From assembly GCA_010015805.1 (NCBI GenBank), contig ML978124.1, forward strand, positions 248,001 to 312,000: a DNA stretch of 64,000 nucleotides, in the 5' to 3' direction. Of the stretch, positions 10,617 through 22,541 are shown piece after piece. Each line of letters begins with the position of its first letter. Positions within the stretch are counted from its first letter, which is position 1. The notes beneath the pieces are model-generated. The model saw nothing but the letters and a program-made list of their open reading frames with translations, did not search any database and was not told where the DNA came from. The position numbers were made by a program, and so were the translations under genes. This DNA is from Rhizodiscina lignyota (taxonomy: Eukaryota; Ascomycota; Dothideomycetes; Aulographales; Rhizodiscinaceae).

Positions 10617-12299
10617 ATGAAATCGATAAGATTAAGGGCCGTTTTGGCTCACCTGGAACTTGGCACCAAGAATGACAACGCTGATGCGACACGCATGCGT
10701 CTGCCCAAGCAACTCTCTGTAAGCCCGAATTCCAGTTCTTCGTTTCGTGGCTGACCTTCTTGGAGCGCGACTTTCGCTTAACAGCAATACTTGGCTACAT
10801 GGTCATTCTCGCTCTAACTTATCCATATCTTCTCGTGTATGTCTTTGCGCCTTACACCTCGAAGGCTCTGCTTCAGCTCGCAGACCGACTCACGTTCAAA
10901 CTCTTAGATCAACGCCTCTCAGCCTTGCGAACGGCGGCACTGGCGGCGCCTTTTGGACCTTTGTATGCGTCTGCTTCGGCATGTTCACTATTGCCCTTTC
11001 GATGGCCGAAATGGCTTCTATTGAGCCGTCTGCCGGCGGACAATATCACTGGGTATTGAAGTTTTCTCCTCCTAAACATCGCCGGTGGCTGGCTTTTCTT
11101 GTTGGTATGTCTGTGAACCTACCGCTTCCGCCTTCACAGCCGTCTTCAACGTCTTTCTCCGACGTGTATTGCCGAGCATGGAAGTGGCGGTCTTCGGGAT
11201 CTTTTTCACCATGTTCATCGCCCTTATTGCTATCTTGTTTGGCGTCAATCTCCCGCCAAAACTGCCCGCTCACAATTTAGTCGATTTCCAAGATGGCTCG
11301 GGCTGGGGCTCGAAAGTAGGTGCTTGCTTCGTAGGCATCAGCGGCCCCGTGATAACACTTATCGGCTCCGACTGCGGCGTTCATCTAGCTGAAGAGGTGA
11401 AGGATTCTTCCAAAACGACTGCAAGAGCTATGCTTATCGTCCCGATCATCAACTATGCTATGGGTATTCTCATGGCTTGCTGCCCTTCTGCTTCGGATTG
11501 GCGACCTTGACTCCATCCTCGCCACCCAAACGGGTGAGCCGTTCATCCAGATATTCTGGAATGTATTACAACATCGCTGGAAGGTCGTTCTTGTCGTCGG
11601 CATACTACTTTTTATCTTCACCTTTAGCTCCATGAATACGAATGTCACGGCATCGCGTCAGCTATATGCGTTTGCCCGAGAAGGAGGCGTTCCGTTTTGT
11701 GAATACGTATCAAAGGCAAGTAGTACCGCATCTCGGCTTAACGGCCAGTCCTAACTTCAATTCTGCAGGTGTCACCGGCTTATCGCGTACCTACTCGTGC
11801 CGTTTGGATCACAGGCATAATTGGTATACTAATAAGCCTACTTGCTGCCGGCTCTAGCTTCGCCTTTCTGATCATCCAGACCATAGGCAATTCAGGACTC
11901 CTAACCTCATATATAATCACAATTAGCTGTCGGCTATATCATCGCAATAACGTATCTCTTTACGGAACCCGGGATACTCGGCCACCGGTTTTCCTTGGGA
12001 AAATTTGGGGGAACATTATTAATATTACTGCTATCATCTGTGCTGGAATATTCTCTGTCACTGACTTCTTCCCAGCTGCACCACATCCTACAGCTAGCAC
12101 GTTTAACTATAGTGTAGTAGTATGGGGCGGAATAGGGGTGCTTGCTATTCCTGTTTGGTTCATTTGGGTCAGGCACAGTTTCGGTCGCATGTCGCTAGCC
12201 GATGAAGACAAGCCACTAGAGTCGACGGTGCCGAATACCAAGGGCGGTATGAACGTGGAAGTAAGGTCTGAAGGGACGCTTCCAAAGTTTGAGGTTTAG
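10617..12299 (+). pseudogene. Decayed APC-superfamily amino-acid/GABA/choline-type permease
   Basis: Clearly related to fungal 12-TM amino-acid/choline permeases: after splicing 10719-10765 and 10837-10907 one reads RDFRLTAILGYMVILALTYPYLLV then STPLSLANGGTGGAFWTF, MAEMASIEPSAGGQYHWV, then VGISGPVITLIGSDCGVHLAEE. It is broken. After LAFLVG (about 11103) roughly 65 residues expected between TM3 and TM5 are missing, leaving only a 35-nt GTATGT...TCACAG stub, too short to splice. Near 11480-11510 the frame shifts (one frame ends at a stop, the homology continues in another as GDLDSILATQTGEPF). The 3' part keeps a GC-AG intron (11716-11768) and TM10-12 (GLLTSYIITISC, FFPAAPHPT). Damage is light, suggesting fairly recent loss. 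Sequencing error could explain the shift but not the deletion. Confidence 0.82.
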
Positions 12300-12993
12300 T
12301 GCTCATGACCGTCGGAGCCTCAATTTCCTCGTAAATGACCTAGGTGTTGAAGTACGGACCAATCGAATGTAGCGAGGCTCTTCGAGAGAAGAGTAGCTAA
12401 AAGGTTCTAAAGAATCCAGAGATCCGGCCTCAGTTGCTGCATCCATCGATTCCATCGTCTAGATGACGAGGCTTCAGACCCGTGACAGGACGCTGTCCTT
12501 TGTCGATTATCTTTCACTTGCGAGACACGCTTTGCCACGGAGTGCTAATTCGAGGAACTCATGGAAAATTACTGTTGTGAGAAACCTGGGTTCCGACCTC
12601 CGGCATCCAATTTCATATTCAGAATAGACTGTCGCCAATTCAAATTTCTTTGATGAAAATGAGTTTCAACGCCAGGTCCATTTCAAAAATTCTTTTTTCG
12701 TATTGTCCCACTCGCCATCTCATCAGCTTGAAAGCATTCACAAGTGAAAGAATTACATGTATTGAAAGGACAGTTCTTTATTCCTATGGTTTGCTAAATT
12801 TCCTACGATCGGCAGATTGTCAGATTGTCACCTTTTCATTCTTTCCAGAGCAAACAAAGACGTTTGACAAAGAGGGCAACAGCAGATATTCAGCCTTGCA
12901 AACCCCACGGAATTTAAGCTCTTCAACATCTGATGCTCAGTGGAATGAGAGTGAAAAGCACTTCGCTAGAACTGATATTGTCTATCCATCGCT
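12300..12993. other. Intergenic, AT-rich
   Basis: No gene supported. An open frame of 118 codons (12650-13006) has no recognisable content and runs into the kinase start. Confidence 0.55.
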
Positions 12994-14862
12994 ATGGCAA
13001 ATTTGAGGGTCGCTCGTAATTATTTCTTTAGAGTCGAAAGGGCTCAATTTCGACAAGCCCTACTTGCGGCTCTTCCGGACCTACCAGAAGGTACGTCTGA
13101 TTAAAGAGTATGCTCGTTAGCAACGTCAAAATGTGTCACTAATACAACCTCAGGGGAGATCAAGAGACAGGAAAGGAACTTAGCCCGACATGGACACGGC
13201 GTGCAAAGGCAATGGAGGAATATGCCTGCCGCCCAAAAAAACCACTGGGCTGCCCTCGCAGCGACGAACCAAATGCCTGGGCCTCCAAATCCTGGACTCC
13301 AGCTAGCTGCGCAAGAACTCAATGCAGAGATCTTCGCTGCTCAAAGCTACAACACAGGGAATTACACAGAGGCCCAGCTCATAGTATTGAATCGAACGAT
13401 TGAAACTGTTCGAGGGAGGAAACTGGCCAACCGAGAACTTGCAAACTGGGCGCGGAACGTTTCAACTTGGGATGTATTTTCAACTCCGCACCGACGTCGA
13501 TGGTGGCGACACTGGCGCGCTCTGCAAGCGGCTGGTACAATGCAAGCAACAAATGGTCTGAAGGATATGAAGAACAACTTGGCGGTGCCAGACTTGTCCC
13601 GATGGGAAAGAGAAGCACGGCGTCTGGAAGCCAGGCGAAGAAGGAAGCGAGCAATATACGCCATCCATTTTACATACGGCCATATCAGAACACATATAAG
13701 ACAACAGCGACTAGCAGAGGCGATGGCCACCACTGGCGGTGCCCTCACTGCGGCACAGCAGGCTGCGATACTGGCCGAAAATTGGACTCCATGGCGCGTT
13801 CTAGGAGACGGCGCACAAGGTGCAGCAGTGCACTGGATACAGCTCGGCGTGAACGACAATACTGTTCGAAGATGGGCAGTGAAATGCGGCAAAATACCTC
13901 CAAATCGCGCACACTTGCTTGCTCCAGCTTTGCTGAATAATGTGCCGGAAGAATGCTGGAATAGTCAAAGGGCTGCTAATCACGCAGGCAGACTCGTTCC
14001 GTGGTATAAAAATTCATTACTTCTGCCCGCCCATGGCCCAGGAGCACCTCAGCAATGGTTTATGCCAATGGAGTACATGCCTTATGGAGACCTCCACGAC
14101 CTCATTCATCTCCATTCAGTGCAGGGTACATCGATCCCCGAGCCGTTCATATGGCTATGTCTTCGGCGACTTGCAGGCATAGGCGCACTTACTGGGAATG
14201 TTACCAGCTGGCGCCCACCAATTGGCCAAACGAGTCTCCTTCATCTAGACGTGAAGCCCACAAATATCTTTCTCGGCGACTACCCCCTCCCCAATCCACC
14301 GGACCCTTACCCTGCCTATCCATATCCATTTTTGGCAGACTGGGGTATTGCTGAGGCGCGACCTCTACCGCATACACTCATTCATATCGTTGGAACGCCG
14401 ATATTCGCCGCTCCTGAGCAATTCCCGGCCAATAACCTGAATCGTCCGGTGTCTTCCAGGACTGACGTCTGGGGCATCGGCATGGTCTTGTTTTGTTTAA
14501 TGGAGAACGAGCCATATCCGCCCTGGTTACGCCATCAGACTCAAAACCCGGGCGATCCTACCAATCACGTTTTCTCACCAACGGCCGTCGCAACATACAG
14601 CTCTGTGCTGAGGGACCTGGCGCTTGAGTGTATGAATTTGAATGATACTTTACGTCGAACTCCGCAGTATCTGCAGATGTTCGCTGACGCCCTAATCCAA
14701 GTAGGAAACATGGAAGAAGCAAATTGGACCCTGCTTATGAACCCCGTCACTCTTGGGGCGCCCACAGCAGCTTTATTTGCCGCACGCTCACCGACTTGGG
14801 GACAGATATTCTTCAGTCCAGACGATCACCTGGTTGGACAACCACCACCTGCGGATGCGTAG
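12994..14862 (+). CDS. Divergent protein kinase with long novel N-terminus (HMG-box-like segment)
   Basis: Exons 12994-13090 and 13154-14862; the 63-nt intron (GTACGT...CCTCAG) joins LPDLPE-G-EIKRQERN; 601 aa. The C-terminal half is kinase-like: Gly-rich loop LGDGAQGAA (about 249-257), AVK lysine (about 276), hinge MEYMPYGDLHDL, catalytic loop HLDVKPTN (396-403), DWG in place of DFG (428-430), APE (452-454), RTDVWGIGMVLF. Lys, catalytic Asp and metal Asp are all present, so activity is plausible. The N-terminal 240 residues are basic and Trp-rich; VQRQWRNMPAAQKNHWAALA resembles the W..M....K..W core of an HMG box, but this is only a pattern resemblance. Family, partner and role unknown. Kinases of this loose type are lineage-specific in fungi. 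Confidence 0.8.
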
Positions 14863-14978
14863 GCGGCGCGTACAGCACATTTTAATGATCGATCCTTCCT
14901 TCACAGGAGACTGTGGTCCGTGAGAAGCAAAAATCATTCCATGAATTATGTACTTTCAGAATCTTGCTTTGAAGGCGT

Positions 14979-16301
14979 TCACCAATCTAAGCTTGCTTCA
15001 GGGTTCTTCACCGCCCCGCAAATGTTTGCGCAGAACATCTCGTCTTCGTCAACTTCGCTGTCCAAAGCTTGATTCCGTCTAGCGGGCCAAATCTGGCCAC
15101 CAACTTTCTTTTCCGCTTGGTCATGTTTCTTCAATTCTTCCTTCACCAGTTGCTTGAAGTGCTTTAATGCCATTTCCTGCTTTGGGTGCAATGGTCCTTG
15201 AACGTATGTATCTGCATGTATGTTAGATTCTGTTTGCAATTTTTGTCCTCTGAAAACATACTGTTGATGAGATTTGGCATCACGCCATTGCACAAGTCCC
15301 TGTCTTCGGTCTCAACCTGTTTGAAGAACTTGTCGGCTTTGTTGAACTCCTCATCCGATATATTGACGTTGCGGAACACTTCATATTCCATGGACAGCTT
15401 TCGCGGGCCCTTTGGGACGGCCCTGAAAGTGTAGAAGTATGGCGTGGCAATATTCATCGCGGAGCATGGGAATGCGAACGTGAAGGCGGCATTACCGAAG
15501 AACGGGAAAGCCTCTTGAGGTAGATTTGGTTTGGCAGGTGCGTAATGCTCAACACGGCCTGTCTCGGGAGTAACGTAATACGCTTCCAGGTCTGTGACTG
15601 CTGCGATGGCGGGGTGGCTTGTGAAGCAATGGTAGCACTAACTGCGCATTAGGGATTTCAAATCAGGTGCGGCACTTTCAAGGAAGTCGTACCTCGTTGT
15701 AATTGTCAGAAATGAGCTTCCAATTGAACTCTCCTGGCATTGACCACGAATGGTCGTACTTGTATTGGGTAAAGTCGAATTCGTCCAATCGGGGCTGGCT
15801 GTCAACGTCCTTGTTCATCTGCTCCCATGGGACTGAAGGAGTCTTTGCAGTGTCGAAATTCACCCAGATGAAGCCGCGCTTGTCGATATGAGTGTGGATC
15901 TTGAACAGAGAGTATTCCGACTTGTCGAATCCTTCGATACCTTCAAAGCGTGGGGCCTTGGCCAGATTTCCACTCAAACCATAGCTCCAACCGTGATAAT
16001 GGCAAGAGATGATCGAAGCCTTGCCCTCTTCCTTTTCAAGGACACGGTACGCACGGTGCCGGCAGACGTTATGAAACGCGTTGATTTCCTCTTGGCGATC
16101 CTTGATGAGAAAGAAGTTGAAGCCGGCGATCTCATATTGTTTGTAAGATCCAATCTCTGGAAACCGGAGTTTATGTGTTACGAGCAGCCAGTGCTTTGAG
16201 AAGATTGCTCGCTTCTCCAATTCGTAGACATCTGGGCTAGAGTACCAAGATGCGGGCATGACGCCCTCCAAGGGCTGCTTCTCGAGAAGAGAAGGAGACA
16301 T
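14979..16301 (-). CDS. Rieske [2Fe-2S] non-heme iron oxygenase (choline monooxygenase/ring-hydroxylase type)
   Basis: Alpha-subunit-like oxygenase. Exons 16301-15693, 15637-15262, 15211-14979; introns 15638-15692 and 15212-15261; 405 aa, typical length. The Rieske cluster ligands are CRH (VCRHRAYRVLEKEEGK) and CHYHGW. The mononuclear iron site is DNYNECYHCFTSHP, rebuilt across the first intron, with the bridging Asp. The distal acidic VETEDRDLCNGV segment is also usual. No targeting signal is seen. Electrons must come from a separate reductase, not found here. Substrate could be a quaternary amine (choline, carnitine-like) or an aromatic; sequence alone does not settle it. Divergent from the P450 gene, sharing 961 bp. 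Confidence 0.92.
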
Positions 16302-17262
16302 TCTTACTGTTTTGTGAGTCTTTGATATTAATTTCTCTCACGAATCAATTGAAAGGAGATTGAAATGCGTTCCAGACGGTAGGATAGCTAAGGGAATTAA
16401 AGTAATACCCGCCAAGTGCTTTATCAACGGCCAATACGAGATAGCGTCCATGATGAGACAGCAGGAGGACGTCCTTGAGGTGCCGTTATCAAGGAAACAG
16501 CAAGTTTGTCGAGCTCTGGAGCTCATTAAGCTCCCAGGCCCGATACCAGAATGGGCAATCCAGTCCAGCCGGCTCTTGCGGGGCGACAATCTCCACACTT
16601 TCATTCGTGTGTCAATGAGAGCGTGTGCCAACATCCCGTTCGCGTAGATTTCGTTATCGCTAACCGGCAAGAGAGCAATCTTATATTTACGTACACCTGT
16701 ACATCTCCCACACGTCTGTTGGCCGCATGGCCAGAGGATCACCGATCAACCAACTGGACAGAAGTTAGACGAAAATACTTGAGTATACTTGCTTTTTCTT
16801 CGAGCTGAAACGGTTAAACTGAAAATAGAGTCCCCATCCAAGGTTATTATCCCCTTATTAGCCATCTGGATCGATCAGCTAAGGAGATGCGTGATTCCTC
16901 ATCGCGTTAGACTCGAAGGCGATCATATCCTGTACTCTTCGACAGCAGTCTGAGACCCGACATCATATCTTAAAGATCAGAGTGACAATATGTAGCGTGG
17001 TGAGTATTAAACTATGTACAAATGTTCCGCCTGAGAGTCTTTTGGGCAAGCAACACCTCTTCCCCGCACACTCGAAAGGGGTTAGAGGTATGACGATATC
17101 TGACCTCCAACCATCCGGCCCTCAACATTCCGAGGCAAGTTTTATGATAAAATAGCTGGATGAATCCTGAATGTCATATATAGGAAAATGGAACACTGAG
17201 AATACTTCAATAATCTTTTTATCATCCGCCTTTAGTTGTTCTACTCTAGTAGTGTTTTCGTC
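16302..17262. promoter_or_regulatory. Shared divergent promoter region, Rieske oxygenase / CYP504
   Basis: 961 bp between two divergent oxygenase start codons. Open frames occur on both strands at 16338-16808 but match nothing I know. A bidirectional promoter is inferred from layout; I could not define individual factor sites with confidence. Confidence 0.5.
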
Positions 17263-18911
17263 ATGGCGGACTCCGAGGCTTCTGTAATTCAGTTTGCCGC
17301 TCAATTACTCACTCGCGCTCCCTTGCTTAGTTTCACGTTCCTTTCGTTTTCAATAATTCTAGTGTATCTGCTTGTCAATGAAACAATTCGCTATCGCGTA
17401 CGGAATCCGCATTTCACCGGGCCACCAGGACTTCCAGTAATTGGCAACATACGTGATATCCGCTTCCATGCGCCATCAAAGTTCCAAGAGTGGTCCAAAG
17501 AATACGGAGATGTCTATCAGATCCAACTGGGTAATATCCCAATTTTGGTTGTGAATAGTGCCGCGGCGGCGAAAGAACTCATTGGCGGGAACGCGCACGC
17601 CGTCAGTTCGAGGCCTGTCTTCTACACATTCCACAAGGTAAGATACATCGAACGTGTGCCCTCTTGAAAGAGCCCGTTTCGCTGATTCGATAGCGTTAGA
17701 TTGTGGCAAAGACAGCCGGCGCTACTATCGGAACCTCGCCTCTATCCGATGATCTCAAGCGGCGACGGAGAGCTGCTGCCGCCGCATTGAACAAGCCATC
17801 GGTGAATAGTTATGCTCCGCATCTCGATATCGAAACCCTGACGTTCATCAAAGACTGTCTTCGATATGGTGATGCTGGCAACAGATCCTTTTATCCCATG
17901 TTGCTCATTCAACGTGTCGTGCTCTCCATGGTGTTAACTGTCAACTGGGGCACGCGAATGGTATCCAGCGATAGCGAATTGTTTAAGGAAATCATTGAAG
18001 TCGAGGGAGGAATCGTCAAGACACGTATGACGACTCAAAACTTTCAGGACTACGTGCCCTTGTTGCGCCTGAATCCTTTCTCCGGCGATTCGAAGCAGGC
18101 TGCCAACTGGCGGAGGCGTCGAGACGTATACCTGAACATGCTCGACAACGACCTTCGAGAGCGTATGGAGAAAGGAATTCACACACCATGTATCCAATCT
18201 AATTGCATTCTTGATCCAGAGGCCAAACTGAGCCGGCAGGATTTGACAACCATTTCGATCTCCTTGATCCAAGGAGGGGTGGAAACGGTAGCCGGAACTG
18301 TCTCATGGGGTATCGCACTATTAGCAAACCGTCCAGATATTCAAGCGAAGGCTCTCCAAGAGATCCGACAATTTTACGCCGAATCGTCTGATATCCTCTG
18401 TGATGCGCATGACCAAGAGAAATGTACTTATGTCGCAGCGTTCGTTCGAGAGTGTCTCCGATATTTTACAGTCCTCAGGCTCGCATTGCCTCGCTCAACA
18501 GTGCAAGAAGTCAACTTTCGTGGCAAGCCGATACCAGCAGGGTCGACCATCTTCCTTAATGCGTGGGCATGTAATATGGATCCTGCACTGTGGAGGGACG
18601 CCGACGTGTTCAGGCCCGAACGATGGATTGAGCGACCAGATGCTCCGCTCTTTACTTATGGGCTGGGTTACAGAATGTGCGCAGGCTATCCATTGGCGAA
18701 CAGAGAGCTCTATTTGCTGTTCATGCGGATTATTAGTTGTTTCGAGATTGTTAAGGGGAGCGAGGTGGATGTCGACCCTGTCAGCGGGACTGATTTGCCT
18801 GGAGCACCTGGAAGGAAACCCAGGAAGTACGAGGTCTTTTTCCGGCCCAGAGATAAGATGAGGCTTGAAGAAGTTATTGAAAAGAAGGAGACGGAGTCGG
18901 AGGTATCATGA
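17263..18911 (+). CDS. Cytochrome P450, CYP504-like (phenylacetate / hydroxyphenylacetate hydroxylase type)
   Basis: ER-anchored monooxygenase. Exons 17263-17637 and 17700-18911, 62-nt intron (GTAAGA...GTTAG); 528 aa. ATG at 17263 precedes a membrane anchor (residues about 22-45, LLSFTFLSFSIILVYLLV) and the proline hinge GPPGLPVIGN. I-helix GGVETVAGTVSWG (about 317-329; Glu replaces the usual acid/Thr pattern only slightly), ExxR at ECLR (376-379), PERF-like FRPERW, heme loop FTYGLGYRMCAG with Cys452. ATIGTSPLSDDLKRRRRAAA and FKEIIEVE...QDYVPLLR resemble CYP504 enzymes (Aspergillus phacA/phacB), which hydroxylate phenylacetate or 3-hydroxyphenylacetate in the homogentisate route. Family assignment is from memory of these segments. 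Confidence 0.88.
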
Positions 18912-19281
18912 TGGCTGATGTCTGTTGCTGCGTGGTGTGACTACTTGTTGCTAGACTGGTAAACGATGAAACAAGATTGCATCAAAGCCCTCATGAACGT
19001 GTGATATGTCGACCTTGTTATTAACGTGATCGTACAAAAGGTCGTTTCCATTCTTGTTCACAATCATTCAGCTGAACTTCGAAGATTCTGGCGATTTCGC
19101 ATGGACTTTCTATTTCGGGTCGTGTGGCTGAGACACAGAGAGGTCGGACGAGCCACGTCGCGAGGCGAAGCAGGCAGCTGCCAGCCTTGTGTCACCAACG
19201 ACATCCATCTTATTTCGAAGATGATGTCTTCAAATATGCAAAGACGGGAGCCGGTACTGGACTCTGTGCGGTACCGCACCC
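18912..19281. other. Intergenic between CYP504 and HET gene
   Basis: Nothing recognisable beyond short frames overlapping the HET gene start in other frames. Confidence 0.5.
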
Positions 19282-21596
19282 ATGCCTCCAGCATCATGTC
19301 CATTATGCCACGGCATATTATCGTCACTATTCAATGCTCACAGTCCGTTGCCGCCTGATAATGAGAAGCTTCCAAAGCACTTTCTCAAGGATATTCGATA
19401 TGGCAAAGACGTGCAGTGTCAGTTATGCGAGATACGTATGGAGCAACTGACGGCCGAGGAGCTGTCTGATATACAAGAGGATGCTCCGATTGGATGGAAA
19501 ATGTCTATGTTGAAGTGGGCATACGAAGAAAACTTCATTTTGGCTTCGTCTTATCCGCGAAAGTCAGGCCCAGCGCCGCTTATTAAGGAGACACGTTTCG
19601 TTTCGAAGACTAGTCTTGCGCTGGGACCGGAGGCTGTTATGGGCTTCAATTCTGGTTAGTAGGCTTCCCAATAATAAGTATATTCAAGCTTGTACTTATC
19701 CTGATAGCGTTCTTTGGCCTGCGAGATGATTCTGAAGCACTTTTTCCGCGGCAAACCACAGGTCAGTCTGGAGAAAGCAATGACCCGCTCGATAGCAGAT
19801 GGCGTATGGCGCGCAAATGGATATTCCATTGCTTGGATACTCATCAGCTCTGCTCTCCCCGTGGAGCACACACCAGCGATTCTACAATCCACCCAGCAAC
19901 ATCAATAGGCTTCAGACTGATCGACATCACGGAAGAGGAGAGTCCACGTCTAGTTGAAGGCCCAGTTGGAAGTTATGCAACTTTGTCTCATTGCTGGGGT
20001 AGCTCAACTCCACTGACGCTAAAGAGCGATGTGTTTGAAGCATATAAAATGGAGGGAATCCCCAAAGAGCAGCTGCCGAAGTTGTTTGTGGAGGCAATGC
20101 ACGCTGCGAAACAGCTCGGCATAAATTACATCTGGATCGACAGCCTCTGCATAATTCAAGATTCGACAAAAGATTGGGAAGAGCAGTCATCGGCCGTGGC
20201 TGGTATTTACGAACACGCATCAGTAAACCTTGCAGCTAGCTACGCCCCAGGCAGCTGTGGCTCTCTGTATGGTGACTGGACTCCCAGCGTTGCTTCTCCG
20301 GGACATCGGACCCTTGATTCGCCTTGGACAAGTTGCCATCGCAGTTTTACTTGTTTCGACAATCAAATGTGGTCCACTAACGTTGCGCAGAGCTCGCTCT
20401 CCAAGTGGGCTTGGGTGGTCCAGGAACTAGCTCTTGCTCCTCGTGTCCTGCACTTTTGCAAGGATCAGATGTTCTGGGAATGTGCAGAGCTACAGGCCTG
20501 CGAAACATGGCCTGAAGGCGTTCCGAGAGCGTACCAGGCTACAAACCGAAAACTCCGACTACGAAAGAACGAAGAGTTGAGGATTATGGACGGTAGACCT
20601 CTAAAGGTTTTATGGCGTGACGGTTTCACAGACCCGGAGGATCTTCACCAGGAGTGGGAGTCGGATGCACAGCTCACCATTGGACGAAGAGGCGCCATGG
20701 GTGCAGACTCAAGGATGAATCCAGATGCGGACTATCCAAACAGAGATTTATGGCCGGCCATAGTGTCGAAATACTCACGAGGGGAGCTTTCTCGGCCAGA
20801 ACGGGACAAACTCGTAGCACTCTCAGGTCTGGCAAAGCGAGTTTTTGACCCGAAAATGTACTGTGCAGGCCTGTGGTCTGATGAATTCCCGACAAATCTT
20901 CTATGGCGAACTGTTGGGCTCGCAAGCAAGCCTCACAGAAAACAAGCACCCACTTGGTCATGGGCCTCTGTCAATGGGCCAGTTTTCTTACCGAGTTATC
21001 AGTCAGACGTGCCAGAAACCCCATCAACCTTGGGAATACTCCAGATAAAGGTTTCCACCATTAGCCATGACCCGACCGGTCAGGTTGACGGCGGTTTTCT
21101 CAAAGTCCGTGGTCTTTTAGCGAAAGTAAAAGTCACGAGGCCATTTATTGTAGTCGGTCTAGTAGACGATGAGAGATATGGGGATGTGTCTGCCTTCAAA
21201 TATGGGCCTTCTGAAGGACACACCTTACGCTTGTTTCCGGACACGCGCATAATCGAACCGGATGCAATGTTGTACGTCCTTTGTGTTGACGCTTCTATAG
21301 GTCATTCAGAGTCTCTGAGAGATGTCAGAGGGTTGCTGTTGGAACGAGAGGGAAGCGGTCATCACTACCGACGTTGTGGATATTTTGAGATCGATAATGA
21401 AGGTGCCGGAGACAAGGGTACGGAAGCGCGTGGGAGAATGCGCGATTTTTTGCAAGTGAAGAGCAAACCCAAGAGCTCTCGTGCAGGATTTCTGAGTCTT
21501 TGCCGGAGTTTTGCTGCAACTCATGACCGCTCAGAGGTCTTATCGTCTCATTTCGGAAGGGATGGATATGTGATGTGCACGGTCGTCCTCGTGTAA
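19282..21596 (+). CDS. HET-domain (heterokaryon incompatibility) protein
   Basis: Exons 19282-19654 and 19708-21596, 53-nt intron (GTTAGT...GATAG) joining GFNS-A-FFGLRDD; 753 aa. The three HET blocks are present: SYATLSHCWGS (about 212-222), NYIWIDSLCIIQDS with following W.E....G.IYEHA (about 264-290), and the third block WAWVVQELALAPRVLHF (normally RGW.FQE). The N-terminus has two Cys pairs (CPLC at residues 6-9 and CQLC near 46) that could bind zinc. HET domains trigger cell death on non-self recognition in Pezizomycotina and many act as NLR-like effectors; the role of this one is unknown. The first ATG with an open frame into the intron was chosen; the upstream frame is closed. Confidence 0.88.
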
Positions 21597-22541
21597 TATC
21601 GTATGCGCGACACCATACTCAATCCAAGATGCGATCATAAATCAATTCTTTGTATTCCATCCAGCACCCAGTATGAATCGAACGAGACTGTTATCGAATA
21701 ACGGTCCCGCTGTTCGTTCTCCGTGCTGGGAATTTCAGGAGGTCCGGCGCTCCATCTTTTCAGCCTGGTGACAGCATGATAGAAGAGGAGGAGCAACCAT
21801 TCAAGACAATCTACCAATAAATGGAAGTTGATTCATTCATATGTCCTGAGCGAAACCGTCCATCTCGCTCTGCCATGAGTTATGGAGGGTCGGCTGTATG
21901 TGAGGTTATATGCGGCTACGTACCCGCTCATAAGACAGAAGCGGAAATTGACCGCGAGGGCAGGCCTTCCCCGAGGACAAACCTTCCCCGAGGGCACGCT
22001 CTCCACGAGGGCAAAATCTTCCCCGACAGTCCAAAACACCATTAAAAGGATCCAAATTTCTCACGACGGAAGGCTGGCCGGTCAAGTCCGACTGGATTTA
22101 TTTCCTTTTCCGACAATATGACGCAGTGGGCCCTCCCAACCACACGGAGCACTCCACAGCTTGACGCAACAATGCTTGCAGCGTAAACTCCATACAGGAA
22201 AATCATGCTGGGCCCGGCCACCATCTATTCGCGCGCCACAGGATCCAACACGGTCTAATGGCTTTCGCTCAGGGTTGCCTTGTCGACTTGTATATGTTTT
22301 TGCCGCAAGTTTCCCGGCGGATGGAGTCACTACCATCCAGTGTGGGGAAGGCGAAATCTCCAGCAGAGCTCCTTCCATTCTTTCTTGATTTGAAGGCGAC
22401 CACCTACCTAGAATCTCTTAGCCTTTGTCGATTTAAACTCCTCTTCACTTCTCATTTGTTCCTCGAACCTAAGTCTCTCTACCTTTCAAGCCTCGATCAT
22501 CTCAACAATCACTTCTCACATTGCCAACAAGCAGGACAATA
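21597..22541. other. Intergenic / promoter of myo-inositol oxygenase, with a small minisatellite
   Basis: No gene supported. Around 21951-22025 there are four imperfect 17-18 nt repeats built on CCGAGGGCA plus a CTTCC tail. The stretch 22400-22540 is CT-rich and probably the 5' leader of the MIOX transcript. Confidence 0.6.
21951..22025. repeat. Degenerate 17-18 nt tandem repeat, four copies
   Basis: Units read CGAGGGCAGGCCTTCC, CGAGGACAAACCTTCC, CGAGGGCACGCTCTCC and CGAGGGCAAAATCTTCC, with C or A between. It lies about 520 bp upstream of the MIOX start codon. Confidence 0.65.

Noticed and set aside
16338-16808. Open frames on both strands in the Rieske/CYP504 intergenic region
   Set aside because: No recognisable content; location is better explained as promoter DNA.
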